DNA of 64,000 nucleotides from Tritrichomonas musculus. Taxonomy: Eukaryota; Parabasalia; Tritrichomonadida; Tritrichomonadidae. Positions 57,809-64,000 of the stretch are shown here, piece after piece. The stretch is taken from NCBI GenBank assembly GCA_039105265.1, contig JAPFFF010000015.1, positions 3,515,228 to 3,579,227 of the forward strand. Reading direction: 5' to 3'. The notes beneath the pieces were generated by a model. That model searched no databases and was not told the origin of the DNA. It worked only from the letters and a program-made list of their open reading frames with translations. The position numbers and the translations under genes were made by a program. The first letter of the stretch is position 1; the number at the start of each line of letters is the position of its first letter.

Positions 57809-58096
57809 ATGTTGCCTACTCATAGTTTGAATCTACTCAAAGAAAATTTGAATAGTTCAATTGATGAATTAATTAGACAAATACATAGTGTTGAAGAATT
57901 TGAAATAGAGATTCTGTCATTAAAGAATGATCCTGATTATGAAAGTTTCCTAGAGGAATTAGAGAAAGAGAAACAAAAATATGAATCCAAAAAAGCTGAA
58001 GTAATTCAAAACACTCAAACCTTAATCAACTTCATCGAACAAAAAAAATCAACCACACCGAAAAAAATAAAATTATCAGTAATATTGAAAGAGTAA
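57809..58096 (+). CDS. Short coiled-coil protein
   Basis: 95 residues from the ATG at 57809. It is helical and acidic (FLEELEKEKQKYESKKAEVI) with a basic end (TTPKKIKLSVILKE). It ends 20 bp before the convergent gene at 58117. A member of the right-arm set of short coiled-coil genes; function unknown. Confidence 0.65.
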   Translation: MLPTHSLNLLKENLNSSIDELIRQIHSVEEFEIEILSLKNDPDYESFLEELEKEKQKYESKKAEVIQNTQTLINFIEQKKSTTPKKIKLSVILKE

Positions 58097-58116
58097 AAAA
58101 TTATTTTTTTATTTAT

Positions 58117-58419
58117 TTAACCTTTGTTAATTATTTCTTGGAGTTCTTCCAATTTTTGTTCTAATTCTTCTTTGTTATCGAAACTATCAATAACCTCATT
58201 CATTTTCTTATTGAGAGCTTTCTGATATTTTTGGAATTGATATTGGAGGTTGATTTGTGAAACCAGAATCTCCTGTAGGCCATCCATCGTTTCTTTTATT
58301 TTCTCCCTTGTTTCTTCCAAGCTGCCAATGTTCATTTTAAATATTTCATTTTGACTTTTTGATTCTTCTATGGATTCATGCATTGTATCCCAGCCGTCGT
58401 CACTATCACTTGTTTGCAT
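58117..58419 (-). CDS. Short coiled-coil protein
   Basis: 100 residues from the ATG at 58417-58419 (MQTSDSDDGWDT); an in-frame upstream ATG at 58461 lies across the promoter and was not used. A coiled coil (EETREKIKETMDGLQEILVS, then ELEQKLEELQEIIN) follows an acidic start. Divergent from the surface-protein gene at 58471. Confidence 0.65.
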   Translation of the reverse strand: MQTSDSDDGWDTMHESIEESKSQNEIFKMNIGSLEETREKIKETMDGLQEILVSQINLQYQFQKYQKALNKKMNEVIDSFDNKEELEQKLEELQEIINKG

Positions 58420-58470
58420 TAATAAAAAATGGTCTGACATAACCGTTTTAACCGCTTTCATTTTTATTAA
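58420..58470. promoter_or_regulatory. Bidirectional Myb-type promoter
   Basis: GGTCTGACATAACCGTT at 58431-58447, with a second AACCGC at 58450. The right side continues CTTTCATTTTTATTAAATG (initiator TCATTTTT). The left side reads AACGGTTATGTCAGACCATTTTTTATTAATG. Confidence 0.75.
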
Positions 58471-59733
58471 ATGTTCGTTATCTTTTTGATACTCATTAAT
58501 CGCCCATCAATTGAAGGAATACCTGATGATGCTGAATGGATTTCTTGTTTTGATTGGGAAATTGTTAATGGAGAATGGAAATCAGTTATACCAAATGATG
58601 ACTTATCATGTTGGACAAATTATGCAACAACAAACAATTTAACACTTAAACAATCATTTACTGCCAGGAAATTTTGGATCATAGGAAAAATTTCTACCCG
58701 TCATGATGAGGCCGAACTTTTATGGAATTCTCAAAAATATCTCATCAATGAATATTCCAACGATGAAAAAGATTGGATAATTGTTTTTGAATCAAAAGAA
58801 TTTCCCCTAATGCTAACAAATATTATTATTAATGTTCAACAACATAGAAGCACCCTATTTCGAGGTATTGCATATTTAAGACATGAATCTTTATCTCCAT
58901 CAATTGAAGGAATACCTGATAATGCTGAATATATTCCATGTAATGACTGGGAAATTGTAAGTGGAAATTGGCTAGATAAAGATGATGATCCATCAAATGT
59001 GAACAATCCATATCATAGATGTTTTGTTTCTGGTTCTTCAGAAGGAGTCAAAAAGATAACATTTTATGGTTCTAAATTTTGGATAATTGTTATGAATTCA
59101 AATTCTTTTTACCAAGGTGATCTTTTATGGAATTCTGAACATTATCTCTTTCCTGAAAAAATGTTACCAAATAATAAACCTTTTTTGATTGCTTATGAAT
59201 CACCAACATTCTCACCAATTGATACAACATTATTAATTACTATTCAACATAATGAAATCGGATTACGTGGGTTATTCTATCTCAAAGATCCTCCAATTCA
59301 AACACCATCACGTTCACCATCACGTTCACCATCACGTTCACCATCACGTTCACCAACATTTAGCCCATCAATTTCACCATCACGTTCACCAACATTCCGC
59401 CCATCAATTTCACCATCACGTTCACCATCTTTATCTCCAACATTTAGTCCATCTTTATCTCCAACATTTAGTCCATCTTTATCTCCATCACGTTCGCCAT
59501 CTTTTCAATTCACTATATCAGATCAATTCTCTGAATCCTATTTTTTCAATTTCTCATATCAATTCTCTCCATCAGATATTGAACAAAAGAATGTATCAAA
59601 AATAATAGGTTTATCTGTATCTATTCCATTACTAATTCTCATGATTCTTGCTCTTGGAATTATCTTTTACAAAAATCAAACCAAATTTCAAACTGAAAAT
59701 TTTAATTCTGACTCTGACTCAGTTGGACTTTAA
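58471..59733 (+). CDS. Membrane-anchored surface protein with duplicated domain and Ser/Pro stalk
   Basis: 420 residues from the ATG at 58471. It has a hydrophobic signal peptide (MFVIFLILI). Two homologous domains of about 130 residues each open with PSIEGIPD(D/N)AE and share FWII, LLWNS and RG(I/L)xYL landmarks. A stalk of SPSRSP/SPTFSP/SPSLSP repeats covers about 275-345. A transmembrane helix (IIGLSVSIPLLILMILALGI, about 378-399) and a short acidic tail follow. This is a type I membrane protein exposed to the exterior or to the lumen of a vesicle. It could be an attachment or membrane-shell protein of the element or a captured host surface protein; no family is recognised. The stalk DNA (59300-59510) is a degenerate 12-15-bp repeat. 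Confidence 0.75.
   Translation: MFVIFLILINRPSIEGIPDDAEWISCFDWEIVNGEWKSVIPNDDLSCWTNYATTNNLTLKQSFTARKFWIIGKISTRHDEAELLWNSQKYLINEYSNDEKDWIIVFESKEFPLMLTNIIINVQQHRSTLFRGIAYLRHESLSPSIEGIPDNAEYIPCNDWEIVSGNWLDKDDDPSNVNNPYHRCFVSGSSEGVKKITFYGSKFWIIVMNSNSFYQGDLLWNSEHYLFPEKMLPNNKPFLIAYESPTFSPIDTTLLITIQHNEIGLRGLFYLKDPPIQTPSRSPSRSPSRSPSRSPTFSPSISPSRSPTFRPSISPSRSPSLSPTFSPSLSPTFSPSLSPSRSPSFQFTISDQFSESYFFNFSYQFSPSDIEQKNVSKIIGLSVSIPLLILMILALGIIFYKNQTKFQTENFNSDSDSVGL
59300..59510. repeat. Degenerate tandem repeat encoding the Ser/Pro/Arg stalk
   Basis: The 12-bp word ccatcacgttca is repeated directly at the start and then mixed with ccaacatttagc- and ccatctttatct-type variants. It is in frame throughout and likely variable in length between copies. 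Confidence 0.8.
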
Positions 59734-59771
59734 AAAAAAATTAAATAAACAAATTTAATCTTTTTTATTTA

Positions 59772-60032
59772 TTAAGGAGTAGTTAAAATTTTCTCTCTTG
59801 AATTGTAGATTTGAATTTTATCAAAGAAATCATGTTCAATCATTGTTGTGAAAACAAATGGTGTGTTATGAACTTCTTTCTTAAATCGATCAAGATTGTT
59901 ATTTTCAAGATCATTGATCATAACATTTAATTTGAACATGAAAAATAACTTTAAATGTCGGAAATCAGACACGATATCATTTTTGAACAATTTTCTAAAT
60001 TCTAATTCAAGGTCTTGTTCAGTAACAGTCAT
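59772..60032 (-). CDS. 86-residue protein, unknown
   Basis: From an ATG at 60030-60032, ending convergent with the surface-protein gene. It is helical and hydrophobic in the middle (DFRHLKLFFMFKLNVMIN) without a clear signal or span. The promoter upstream has AACGGTTAT and GCGGTT plus TTTCATTTTTATTTATG. No family is recognised. Confidence 0.6.
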   Translation of the reverse strand: MTVTEQDLELEFRKLFKNDIVSDFRHLKLFFMFKLNVMINDLENNNLDRFKKEVHNTPFVFTTMIEHDFFDKIQIYNSREKILTTP

Positions 60033-60067
60033 AAATAAAAATGAAAGCGGTTAAAAAACGGTTATGT
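60033..60067 (-). promoter_or_regulatory. Myb-type promoter with two cores
   Basis: GCGGTT at 60047-60052 and AACGGTT at 60057-60063, reading AACCGTTTTTTAACCGCTTTCATTTTTATTTATG toward the gene. It has the same order, core then initiator, as at 58420-58470. Confidence 0.7.
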
Positions 60068-60331
60068 TTATTTATTCTTTAACGTTTCTTCCAATTTTCG
60101 GAAATTCTCTCTGTTGGAAGTTGCTAAAATCCCAACTGTTATTAGTAAAGAATGTAATTGTTCTTGTCTCTCTGGACGAGAATCATTTTTTAAATCAATT
60201 TCTTGATCAAAGAATTCCTCAGTCATTTTGATCATTTGATCACAAGTTTTTTCAATTTCACCTCTAGTGAATTTTAACAAATTTATTAATTCTTTTTGTT
60301 TTTCACTAGGTAAACTTTGTTGGCCCTGCAT
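60068..60331 (-). CDS. Short helical protein
   Basis: 87 residues from an ATG at 60329-60331 (MQGQQSLPSEKQ). It is helical and charged (LLKFTRGEIEKTCDQMIKMT). The promoter is of the variant type (TTCAAAAAGTTTATTTTTTTAAATG). It is part of the short-coiled-coil gene run. Confidence 0.6.
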   Translation of the reverse strand: MQGQQSLPSEKQKELINLLKFTRGEIEKTCDQMIKMTEEFFDQEIDLKNDSRPERQEQLHSLLITVGILATSNRENFRKLEETLKNK

Positions 60332-60365
60332 TTAAAAAAATAAACTTTTTGAATGAATTGACTTT
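60332..60365 (-). promoter_or_regulatory. Variant promoter, TTCAAAAAGTTTATTTTT type
   Basis: In gene direction the spacer reads attcaaaaagtttatttttttaaATG. It replaces the AACGGTT core by CAAAAAGTT. The same arrangement precedes the gene at 60366-60716 (ttcaaaaagttcatttttataaATG, 60717-60740), so it appears to be a second promoter subtype. Confidence 0.5.
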
Positions 60366-60716
60366 TTATTCAAAATTTTCAATTTGATTATTCAAGTTCC
60401 AGACATGTCCCCAATATAATTCTTTTATTTTTCTAAGTTCATCGAGTTTTTTGTTTGTCTCAGGCGTACTTTCTCCTTTGAGTAATTGATCATATTCATC
60501 AGAATTTTTCTTCCATTGTTTCCAAGTCAAATCTCTTCTTTTCTTTAATTCTTCATATTCGGTTTTGTTAAATTCGTCTATCATCCCATGAAATATTCTA
60601 TTGAGATTTTTGTTAATCTTTTTGAGATGAGATTCTATTTTTTCCAATTCTGAAGAACATGGACAATTGTAAACAGAAACATATTCACCATACATTAACA
60701 TTAATAAAAGAAACAT
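60366..60716 (-). CDS. Secreted coiled-coil protein
   Basis: 116 residues from an ATG at 60714-60716. A short hydrophobic start (MFLLLMLMYGEYVSVYN) looks like a signal peptide, followed by CPC and a charged helical region (EYEELKKRRDLTWKQWKKNS, and a second helix with LYWGHVWNLNNQIENF). The aromatic Trp-rich helices recall the 63504-63926 protein. It is probably exported; function unknown. Confidence 0.65.
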   Translation of the reverse strand: MFLLLMLMYGEYVSVYNCPCSSELEKIESHLKKINKNLNRIFHGMIDEFNKTEYEELKKRRDLTWKQWKKNSDEYDQLLKGESTPETNKKLDELRKIKELYWGHVWNLNNQIENFE

Positions 60717-60749
60717 TTATAAAAATGAACTTTTTGAATTAAATTTTTA

Positions 60750-61505
60750 TTAAACTTTTTGTGAGTGAAAATTTTTAGTGAGGTGGGATTGAGGTGGGAT
60801 TGAGGTGGGATTGAGGTGGGATTGAGGTGGGATCGAGGTGGGATCGAGGTGGGATTGAGGTGGAAATTTTGTCTTTTTCATTTTATAATATATTTTTTTT
60901 ATTCCAAGAATCTTTCTTTGTTTTGATTTGAAATATTTCTTGACTTTTAATAATTTTCCAAAACCATTTGTTGAATGATGAGTATGAAAATATGAATTAT
61001 AAAGATAAGTGATTTCATCTGACGGATAAATTCTATCTGGTTCAATTATTTTAAGAAAATCTTTAAAATTATTTATCGGGTCAATCTTATCATGATAACT
61101 TTTTCCAAATACATCTTGTGGGTTTGGAGGTCTTGGATTTCCATGACGGTTTGGATTTGCTGGATGTTCTTCTAATTGTTTTTCTACAATTTGATTGATT
61201 CCTGCATAAAATTCTTCTTCATTTGGAGACGTTGATTGAGGTTCATTAAAATCACGGTTTGGATTTGCTGGATGTTCTTCTACTATTTGATTGATTCCTG
61301 CATAAAATTCTTCTTCATTTGGAGACGTTGATGTATTTATTGGTTGAGGTTCATTAAAATTACGGTCTATTTCCCAATCATCAATTTCATTATTGACAAC
61401 AAAGTTTTGAAAACTATTATTTAAATTTTGCATGTTTGGTGATAATTGATATTGAGGTGAACCCCCAGTTGAATAGTGTAGAGGTAATTCATTATCACTT
61501 GACAT
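60750..61505 (-). CDS. Repeat-containing protein with possible winged-helix-like region
   Basis: 251 residues from an ATG at 61503-61505. The N-terminal half is disordered with a tandem duplication (SPNEEEFYAGINQIVE...HPANPNRDFNEPQ). Residues about 145-215 form an ordered basic region (YLYNSYFHTHHSTNGFGKLL, then KQRKILGIKKIYYKM) that resembles in outline the C-terminal helix-turn-helix of D5-type primase-helicases. The divergent SF3 helicase seems to lack such a C-terminal extension, so the two might work together; this is inference. The end is encoded by an 11-bp minisatellite, giving an 11-residue PPQSHLDPTSI repeat. Confidence 0.6.
   Translation of the reverse strand: MSSDNELPLHYSTGGSPQYQLSPNMQNLNNSFQNFVVNNEIDDWEIDRNFNEPQPINTSTSPNEEEFYAGINQIVEEHPANPNRDFNEPQSTSPNEEEFYAGINQIVEKQLEEHPANPNRHGNPRPPNPQDVFGKSYHDKIDPINNFKDFLKIIEPDRIYPSDEITYLYNSYFHTHHSTNGFGKLLKVKKYFKSKQRKILGIKKIYYKMKKTKFPPQSHLDPTSIPPQSHLNPTSIPPQSHLTKNFHSQKV
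60780..60863. repeat. 11-bp coding minisatellite, about eight copies
   Basis: Unit gaggtgggatt (with gaggtgggatc variants) is repeated head to tail. Because 11 is not a multiple of three, each three units encode one 11-residue repeat, and all frames remain open through the array. It forms the C-terminus of the gene at 60750-61505. Confidence 0.9.
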
Positions 61506-61555
61506 TAATTAAAAAATGAATAACGGTTTTGACAGTCACTTTTATTTTTGTATCG
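61506..61555. promoter_or_regulatory. Bidirectional Myb-type promoter between the helicase and repeat-protein genes
   Basis: AACGGTTTTGACAGTC at 61522-61537, then ACTTTTATTTTTGTATCGATG toward the helicase (initiator TCACTTTT). On the opposite strand it reads GTCAAAACCGTTATTCATTTTTTAATTAATG. Confidence 0.8.
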
Positions 61556-63259
61556 ATGAATCAACCAACCCTCCTCTCTGATGATTTCTTAATTCCAGAA
61601 GCTAGACAAATGGAAAATATAAATGAGAATGTCTTTCCTCAATATCAAGGTCAAGAGTTTCATGATCGTGATCTTGAAATAAATACAAATCTCATTCAAT
61701 TGTTTCCTGATGATGTTGTTGGATTGTTAAATTTATTTGAACCAACACTTGAAAATTTAACAACTTCTATCAAATATATATTTCGTTCTCCATTTAATCC
61801 AAACCATTTGTACAATATTGTGAAAAATTGGTACTTATCTAATCAAGAAAATTCTGAACAAGATCTTCAAGCAATTGGTAGTCAAGAAAATCATCCAGAA
61901 GTTTCAAATCATTGGATCTTCCCAATTTTGAATGCACTCTCAGAATCTCAAAGAAATGTTATTTGGGAGAAATATTTCAATAATACAATTAACCAATTTG
62001 TTCAAATTGATTTTGGTGAAAATTGTTCAATAATCTCATTTAAAGATAAGAATTATGAAAGAAAATACTCTTCTACTGGAATTCGTGTTGGAGATTTCTT
62101 TACTGATTTCAAAAAAGTTTGTTGTTATATTCAACTAGACAATATCTTCATAATTAAACAATCAAATACGTTAGAAATGTTAAATCCTACTCAATTTGCA
62201 CCAATATTGAAAAATATTAAATTAGGGTGTTCAAAAGTTGGGAAAAATACAAAGAAAGCAATTACTGCATTTGATGTTGTTTCCTTTGGGAAGAATTTGG
62301 ATTTCATTACTTATGAATCAATGAAATTCTATTCCGAAGATCCAAACATTTTTTCATATTTTCATTGGTATCCTTATTCAAGATTAATTCTTTGTACACA
62401 AAATGTGATTCAACCATATTTGGATCATATTTTTAGAGTTATTGCAAATTCTGACCAAGAATTATATGATTATATCATTAAATGGATTTCATTTATTTTT
62501 CAACATCCAGATGGTAAAACAGGTACTGCATTAGTTCTTATTGGTATACCGGGTTGTGGGAAAAATACATTTACTAATGTTCTTTGTCAACTTTTAGGTG
62601 AATATTCTGATCCAAATGCAAACTTTGATAATATTACAAGCAATTTTAATTTCCAAATCTTAAACAAAAAATTATTGGTATGTTCAGAAAAGGAAAATCA
62701 TAATAAAAACGATCGAAAATATCTTAAACAACATGAAAGATTAAAAACGTTAATCACAGAAAGATTCGCTACTATTGAAGGAAAACATAGAAATACTGAA
62801 TCTAAAGAAAATGTTGCCAATTTCATCTTCTTAACAAACAATCCTGCTCCTATTCGAATTGATGAAGACGATAGAAGATTTGTTGTTACAAATTGTTATC
62901 CAATGAAAGGTCAAGACTATTTTCAACCTTTACGTAATCTTATTAAGACACAAGATTTCAAAAACAATTTAATTACTTTTTTCTTGACTGTTGATTTATC
63001 AAATTTCTATCCAGCACAATTTCCTACAACTGAGGCAAGAATGAATTTAATGAACTTTTCAAAATCTCCTGAAAAATTATTTATTGAGGAAAACTTTCAA
63101 AAATTCAGAAATGGTTATGTAGCTTTTGAAGCCTGGACTGAATTTAAAAAATGGGCAAAAGTAAAAAATTTTAGACCCAAAACTCATCAAGATTTTAATC
63201 AAACAATTTTACAATACTGCTCATTCAATAATAATGATAAGAAATATAGATTAAGGTAA
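61556..63259 (+). CDS. SF3 helicase (D5-like replicative helicase)
   Basis: 567 residues from the ATG at 61556; the longer frame starts at TTG inside the promoter. Walker A is GIPGCGKNT (330-338), motif B lies around KKLLVCSEKE (371-380), and motif C/sensor is NFIFLTNNP (422-430), followed by the arginine pair DDRRF (438-442). A D5-N-like region precedes it (about 180-320, with HWYPYSRLIL). It likely unwinds the element's DNA during replication with the protein-primed polymerase. No primase catalytic motif is visible in the N-terminal 180 residues. It shares a bidirectional promoter with the 60750-61505 gene. Confidence 0.9.
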   Translation: MNQPTLLSDDFLIPEARQMENINENVFPQYQGQEFHDRDLEINTNLIQLFPDDVVGLLNLFEPTLENLTTSIKYIFRSPFNPNHLYNIVKNWYLSNQENSEQDLQAIGSQENHPEVSNHWIFPILNALSESQRNVIWEKYFNNTINQFVQIDFGENCSIISFKDKNYERKYSSTGIRVGDFFTDFKKVCCYIQLDNIFIIKQSNTLEMLNPTQFAPILKNIKLGCSKVGKNTKKAITAFDVVSFGKNLDFITYESMKFYSEDPNIFSYFHWYPYSRLILCTQNVIQPYLDHIFRVIANSDQELYDYIIKWISFIFQHPDGKTGTALVLIGIPGCGKNTFTNVLCQLLGEYSDPNANFDNITSNFNFQILNKKLLVCSEKENHNKNDRKYLKQHERLKTLITERFATIEGKHRNTESKENVANFIFLTNNPAPIRIDEDDRRFVVTNCYPMKGQDYFQPLRNLIKTQDFKNNLITFFLTVDLSNFYPAQFPTTEARMNLMNFSKSPEKLFIEENFQKFRNGYVAFEAWTEFKKWAKVKNFRPKTHQDFNQTILQYCSFNNNDKKYRLR

Positions 63260-63263
63260 CTTT

Positions 63264-63461
63264 TTATTTATTTAATTCTTTTCTTAAAAGTTCAATTTCT
63301 TTTTCTACTTTGTCTCTTTCTCTTCGTAAATCCATTAATTTTCTAAAATCTTTATCATCATAAACCCTTTGATTACCAATAATCCCTGCCTTTTTTTCGA
63401 TGTCATTTATTTGCTCATCTAAGATATCCCATTTCTCGTAAGCTTCTTGCAATTTAGACAT
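63264..63461 (-). CDS. Short coiled-coil protein
   Basis: 65 residues from an ATG at 63459-63461. It contains RVYDDKDFRKLMDLRRERDK then VEKEIELLRKELN, a phrase type also found in the next gene (IYDESKLFQEDIEELERLRR), so the two are probably paralogues. Its stop lies 4 bp from the convergent helicase stop. Confidence 0.65.
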   Translation of the reverse strand: MSKLQEAYEKWDILDEQINDIEKKAGIIGNQRVYDDKDFRKLMDLRRERDKVEKEIELLRKELNK

Positions 63462-63503
63462 GAAAACAAAAATAAAAGTGAAGTGTCAAAACTGCTTTTT
63501 TAT
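63462..63503 (-). promoter_or_regulatory. Myb-type promoter, GCAGTTTTGACAC variant
   Basis: GTGTCAAAACTGC at 63483-63495; in gene direction GCAGTTTTGACACTTCACTTTTATTTTTG then ATG. It has one base difference in the Myb core (CAGTT for CGGTT) and the same initiator match TCACTTTT. Confidence 0.7.
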
Positions 63504-63926
63504 TTAAGATTTTAAAAGTTCTTGAAATTCATTTAGTAATTGGTCATATTCTTGTCGTTCTTCGGGAGTCAAAGCTGAGAGATCTCCTGGATATTTAGAT
63601 TCAATTATGCCTATTCTTTTCCCAATTTCGAAGGCTTTTTGACAATTAACTCGCATTTGTTCGCTTCTTTTGATATCGGAAATGAAACTATTCATTGCTT
63701 CTATTTGATTCCAGAGTTTTTCTTTTTCTCTTCGTAATCGTTCCAATTCTTCTATGTCTTCCTGAAACAATTTGGATTCATCATAAATAATTAATCCATC
63801 CTCATCAATGGAAGATGGAGCCTTCCTTTCTATTTTCAATATTTGCTTGCATGTTTCCAATTTTTCTTTTCGAAGACTCTCCAATTTTTCTTCCAATTTT
63901 CTGATAGGTATTTCAATCGCAGCCAT
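63504..63926 (-). CDS. Short coiled-coil protein
   Basis: 140 residues from an ATG at 63924-63926. Charged coiled coil throughout (IRKLEEKLESLRKEKLETCK; EELERLRREKEKLWNQIEAM; then EYDQLLNEFQELLK). It shares the YDE/YDD...LRRE phrase with the 65-residue gene and Trp-containing helix style with 60366-60716. It is probably a paralogous accessory family. Confidence 0.65.
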   Translation of the reverse strand: MAAIEIPIRKLEEKLESLRKEKLETCKQILKIERKAPSSIDEDGLIIYDESKLFQEDIEELERLRREKEKLWNQIEAMNSFISDIKRSEQMRVNCQKAFEIGKRIGIIESKYPGDLSALTPEERQEYDQLLNEFQELLKS

Positions 63927-63968
63927 AAATACAAAAATAAAAGTGAAGTGTCAAAACTGCTTTTTTAT
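63927..63968 (-). promoter_or_regulatory. Myb-type promoter, GCAGTTTTGACAC variant
   Basis: GTGTCAAAACTGC at 63948-63960, with GCAGTTTTGACACTTCACTTTTATTTTTGTATTTATG toward the 140-residue gene. It is nearly identical over about 35 bases to the promoter at 63462-63503, suggesting duplication of a promoter-gene unit. Confidence 0.7.
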
Positions 63969-64000
63969 TTAAAGTTTAGCTTTTTGGTCTTTTTTCTTCA
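63969..64000 (-). CDS. Possible C-terminal end of a further minus-strand gene
   Basis: A frame ending in TAA at 63969-63971 stays open to the right edge and would end KKKDQKAKL. Position and spacing match the preceding tandem minus-strand genes, but only ten codons are visible. Confidence 0.3.
   Translation of the reverse strand, partial: KKKDQKAKL

Larger units (their letters stand above)
22100..64000. mobile_element. Giant Polinton/Maverick-type element (right end outside window)
   Basis: It carries the family's defining set: protein-primed DNA polymerase B (52621-56277), packaging ATPase (35485-36348), double-jelly-roll-type major capsid paralogues (37164-40821), a putative penton protein and an SF3 helicase (61556-63259). 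Over 41.8 kb is visible, well above the roughly 15-20 kb usual for Mavericks. The left limit is approximate: the DNA changes from low-complexity host spacer to a G/C-rich block near 22,135 and the first element gene ends at 22,352. Terminal repeats and target-site duplication cannot be tested because the right end is not present. Nearly all frames are open, so the copy looks young and essentially whole over the visible part, with one doubtful spot (48707-49266). No integrase or adenain-type protease gene was recognised. Confidence 0.88.

Noticed and set aside
59252-59605. + strand His-rich frame
   Set aside because: Out-of-frame reading of the Ser/Pro stalk repeat in the surface-protein gene.
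60780-60863. Possible CRISPR-like array
   Set aside because: Head-to-tail 11-bp minisatellite without spacers.

Overview
The window is AT-rich, largely intron-free eukaryotic DNA that looks like a parabasalid (trichomonad, Trichomonas/Tritrichomonas type) genome. The reasons are the family mix on the left: a kinase fused to a very long Sel1-repeat array, an ankyrin/DUF3447-type protein, a truncated BTB-like protein, a pseudokinase carrying ubiquitin-like repeats, and a cysteine-rich surface protein with a Gly/Ala/Ile/Val-rich membrane anchor. Promoters in the right part also contain matches to the trichomonad initiator (TCA-pyrimidine-T/A...). TAA, TAG and TGA all act as stops. The species cannot be fixed from sequence alone.

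Positions 1 to about 22,100 are host DNA. They hold the Sel1-kinase gene (open at the left edge), a decayed surface-protein gene, the DUF3447/ankyrin-type gene, tRNA-Lys(CUU), a bacterial-looking short-chain dehydrogenase, tRNA-Val with the unusual anticodon GAC, the BTB-like gene and the pseudokinase gene. The spacers contain several small non-autonomous DNA transposons. Two of them have perfect 8-bp target-site duplications and two are flanked by TA.

From about 22,100 to the right edge lies a very large Polinton/Maverick-type element. More than 41.8 kb is visible and its right end is outside the window. The left arm (23.5-48 kb) is the virion module: a 3,811-residue protein of unknown function, an FtsK/HerA-type packaging ATPase, two tandem double-jelly-roll-type major capsid paralogues, a small putative penton protein and two large fibre-like proteins. 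The centre (47.5-52.4 kb) holds lysine-rich SAP-type DNA-binding core proteins and tiny genes. The right arm (52.4-64 kb) holds the protein-primed DNA polymerase B, an SF3 helicase, a KilA-N protein, a membrane-anchored Ser/Pro-stalk surface protein, secreted proteins and a dense set of short coiled-coil genes. Integrase and adenain-type protease genes were not seen and may lie past the right edge. Nearly all frames are open and genes are packed with spacers of a few to some tens of bases, so the copy looks young and essentially whole over the visible part, with one doubtful spot.

The main unexpected signal is regulatory. Almost every gene group of the right arm, plus the two genes at the extreme left end, has a promoter with a Myb-type core (AACGGTTTTGACA or a relative, in either orientation), usually followed within a few bases by a trichomonad-like initiator and then the ATG. 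Several of these promoters are bidirectional. The virion genes lack this motif. This suggests two expression classes, plausibly replication/accessory genes against virion genes, driven by host-type transcription factors.
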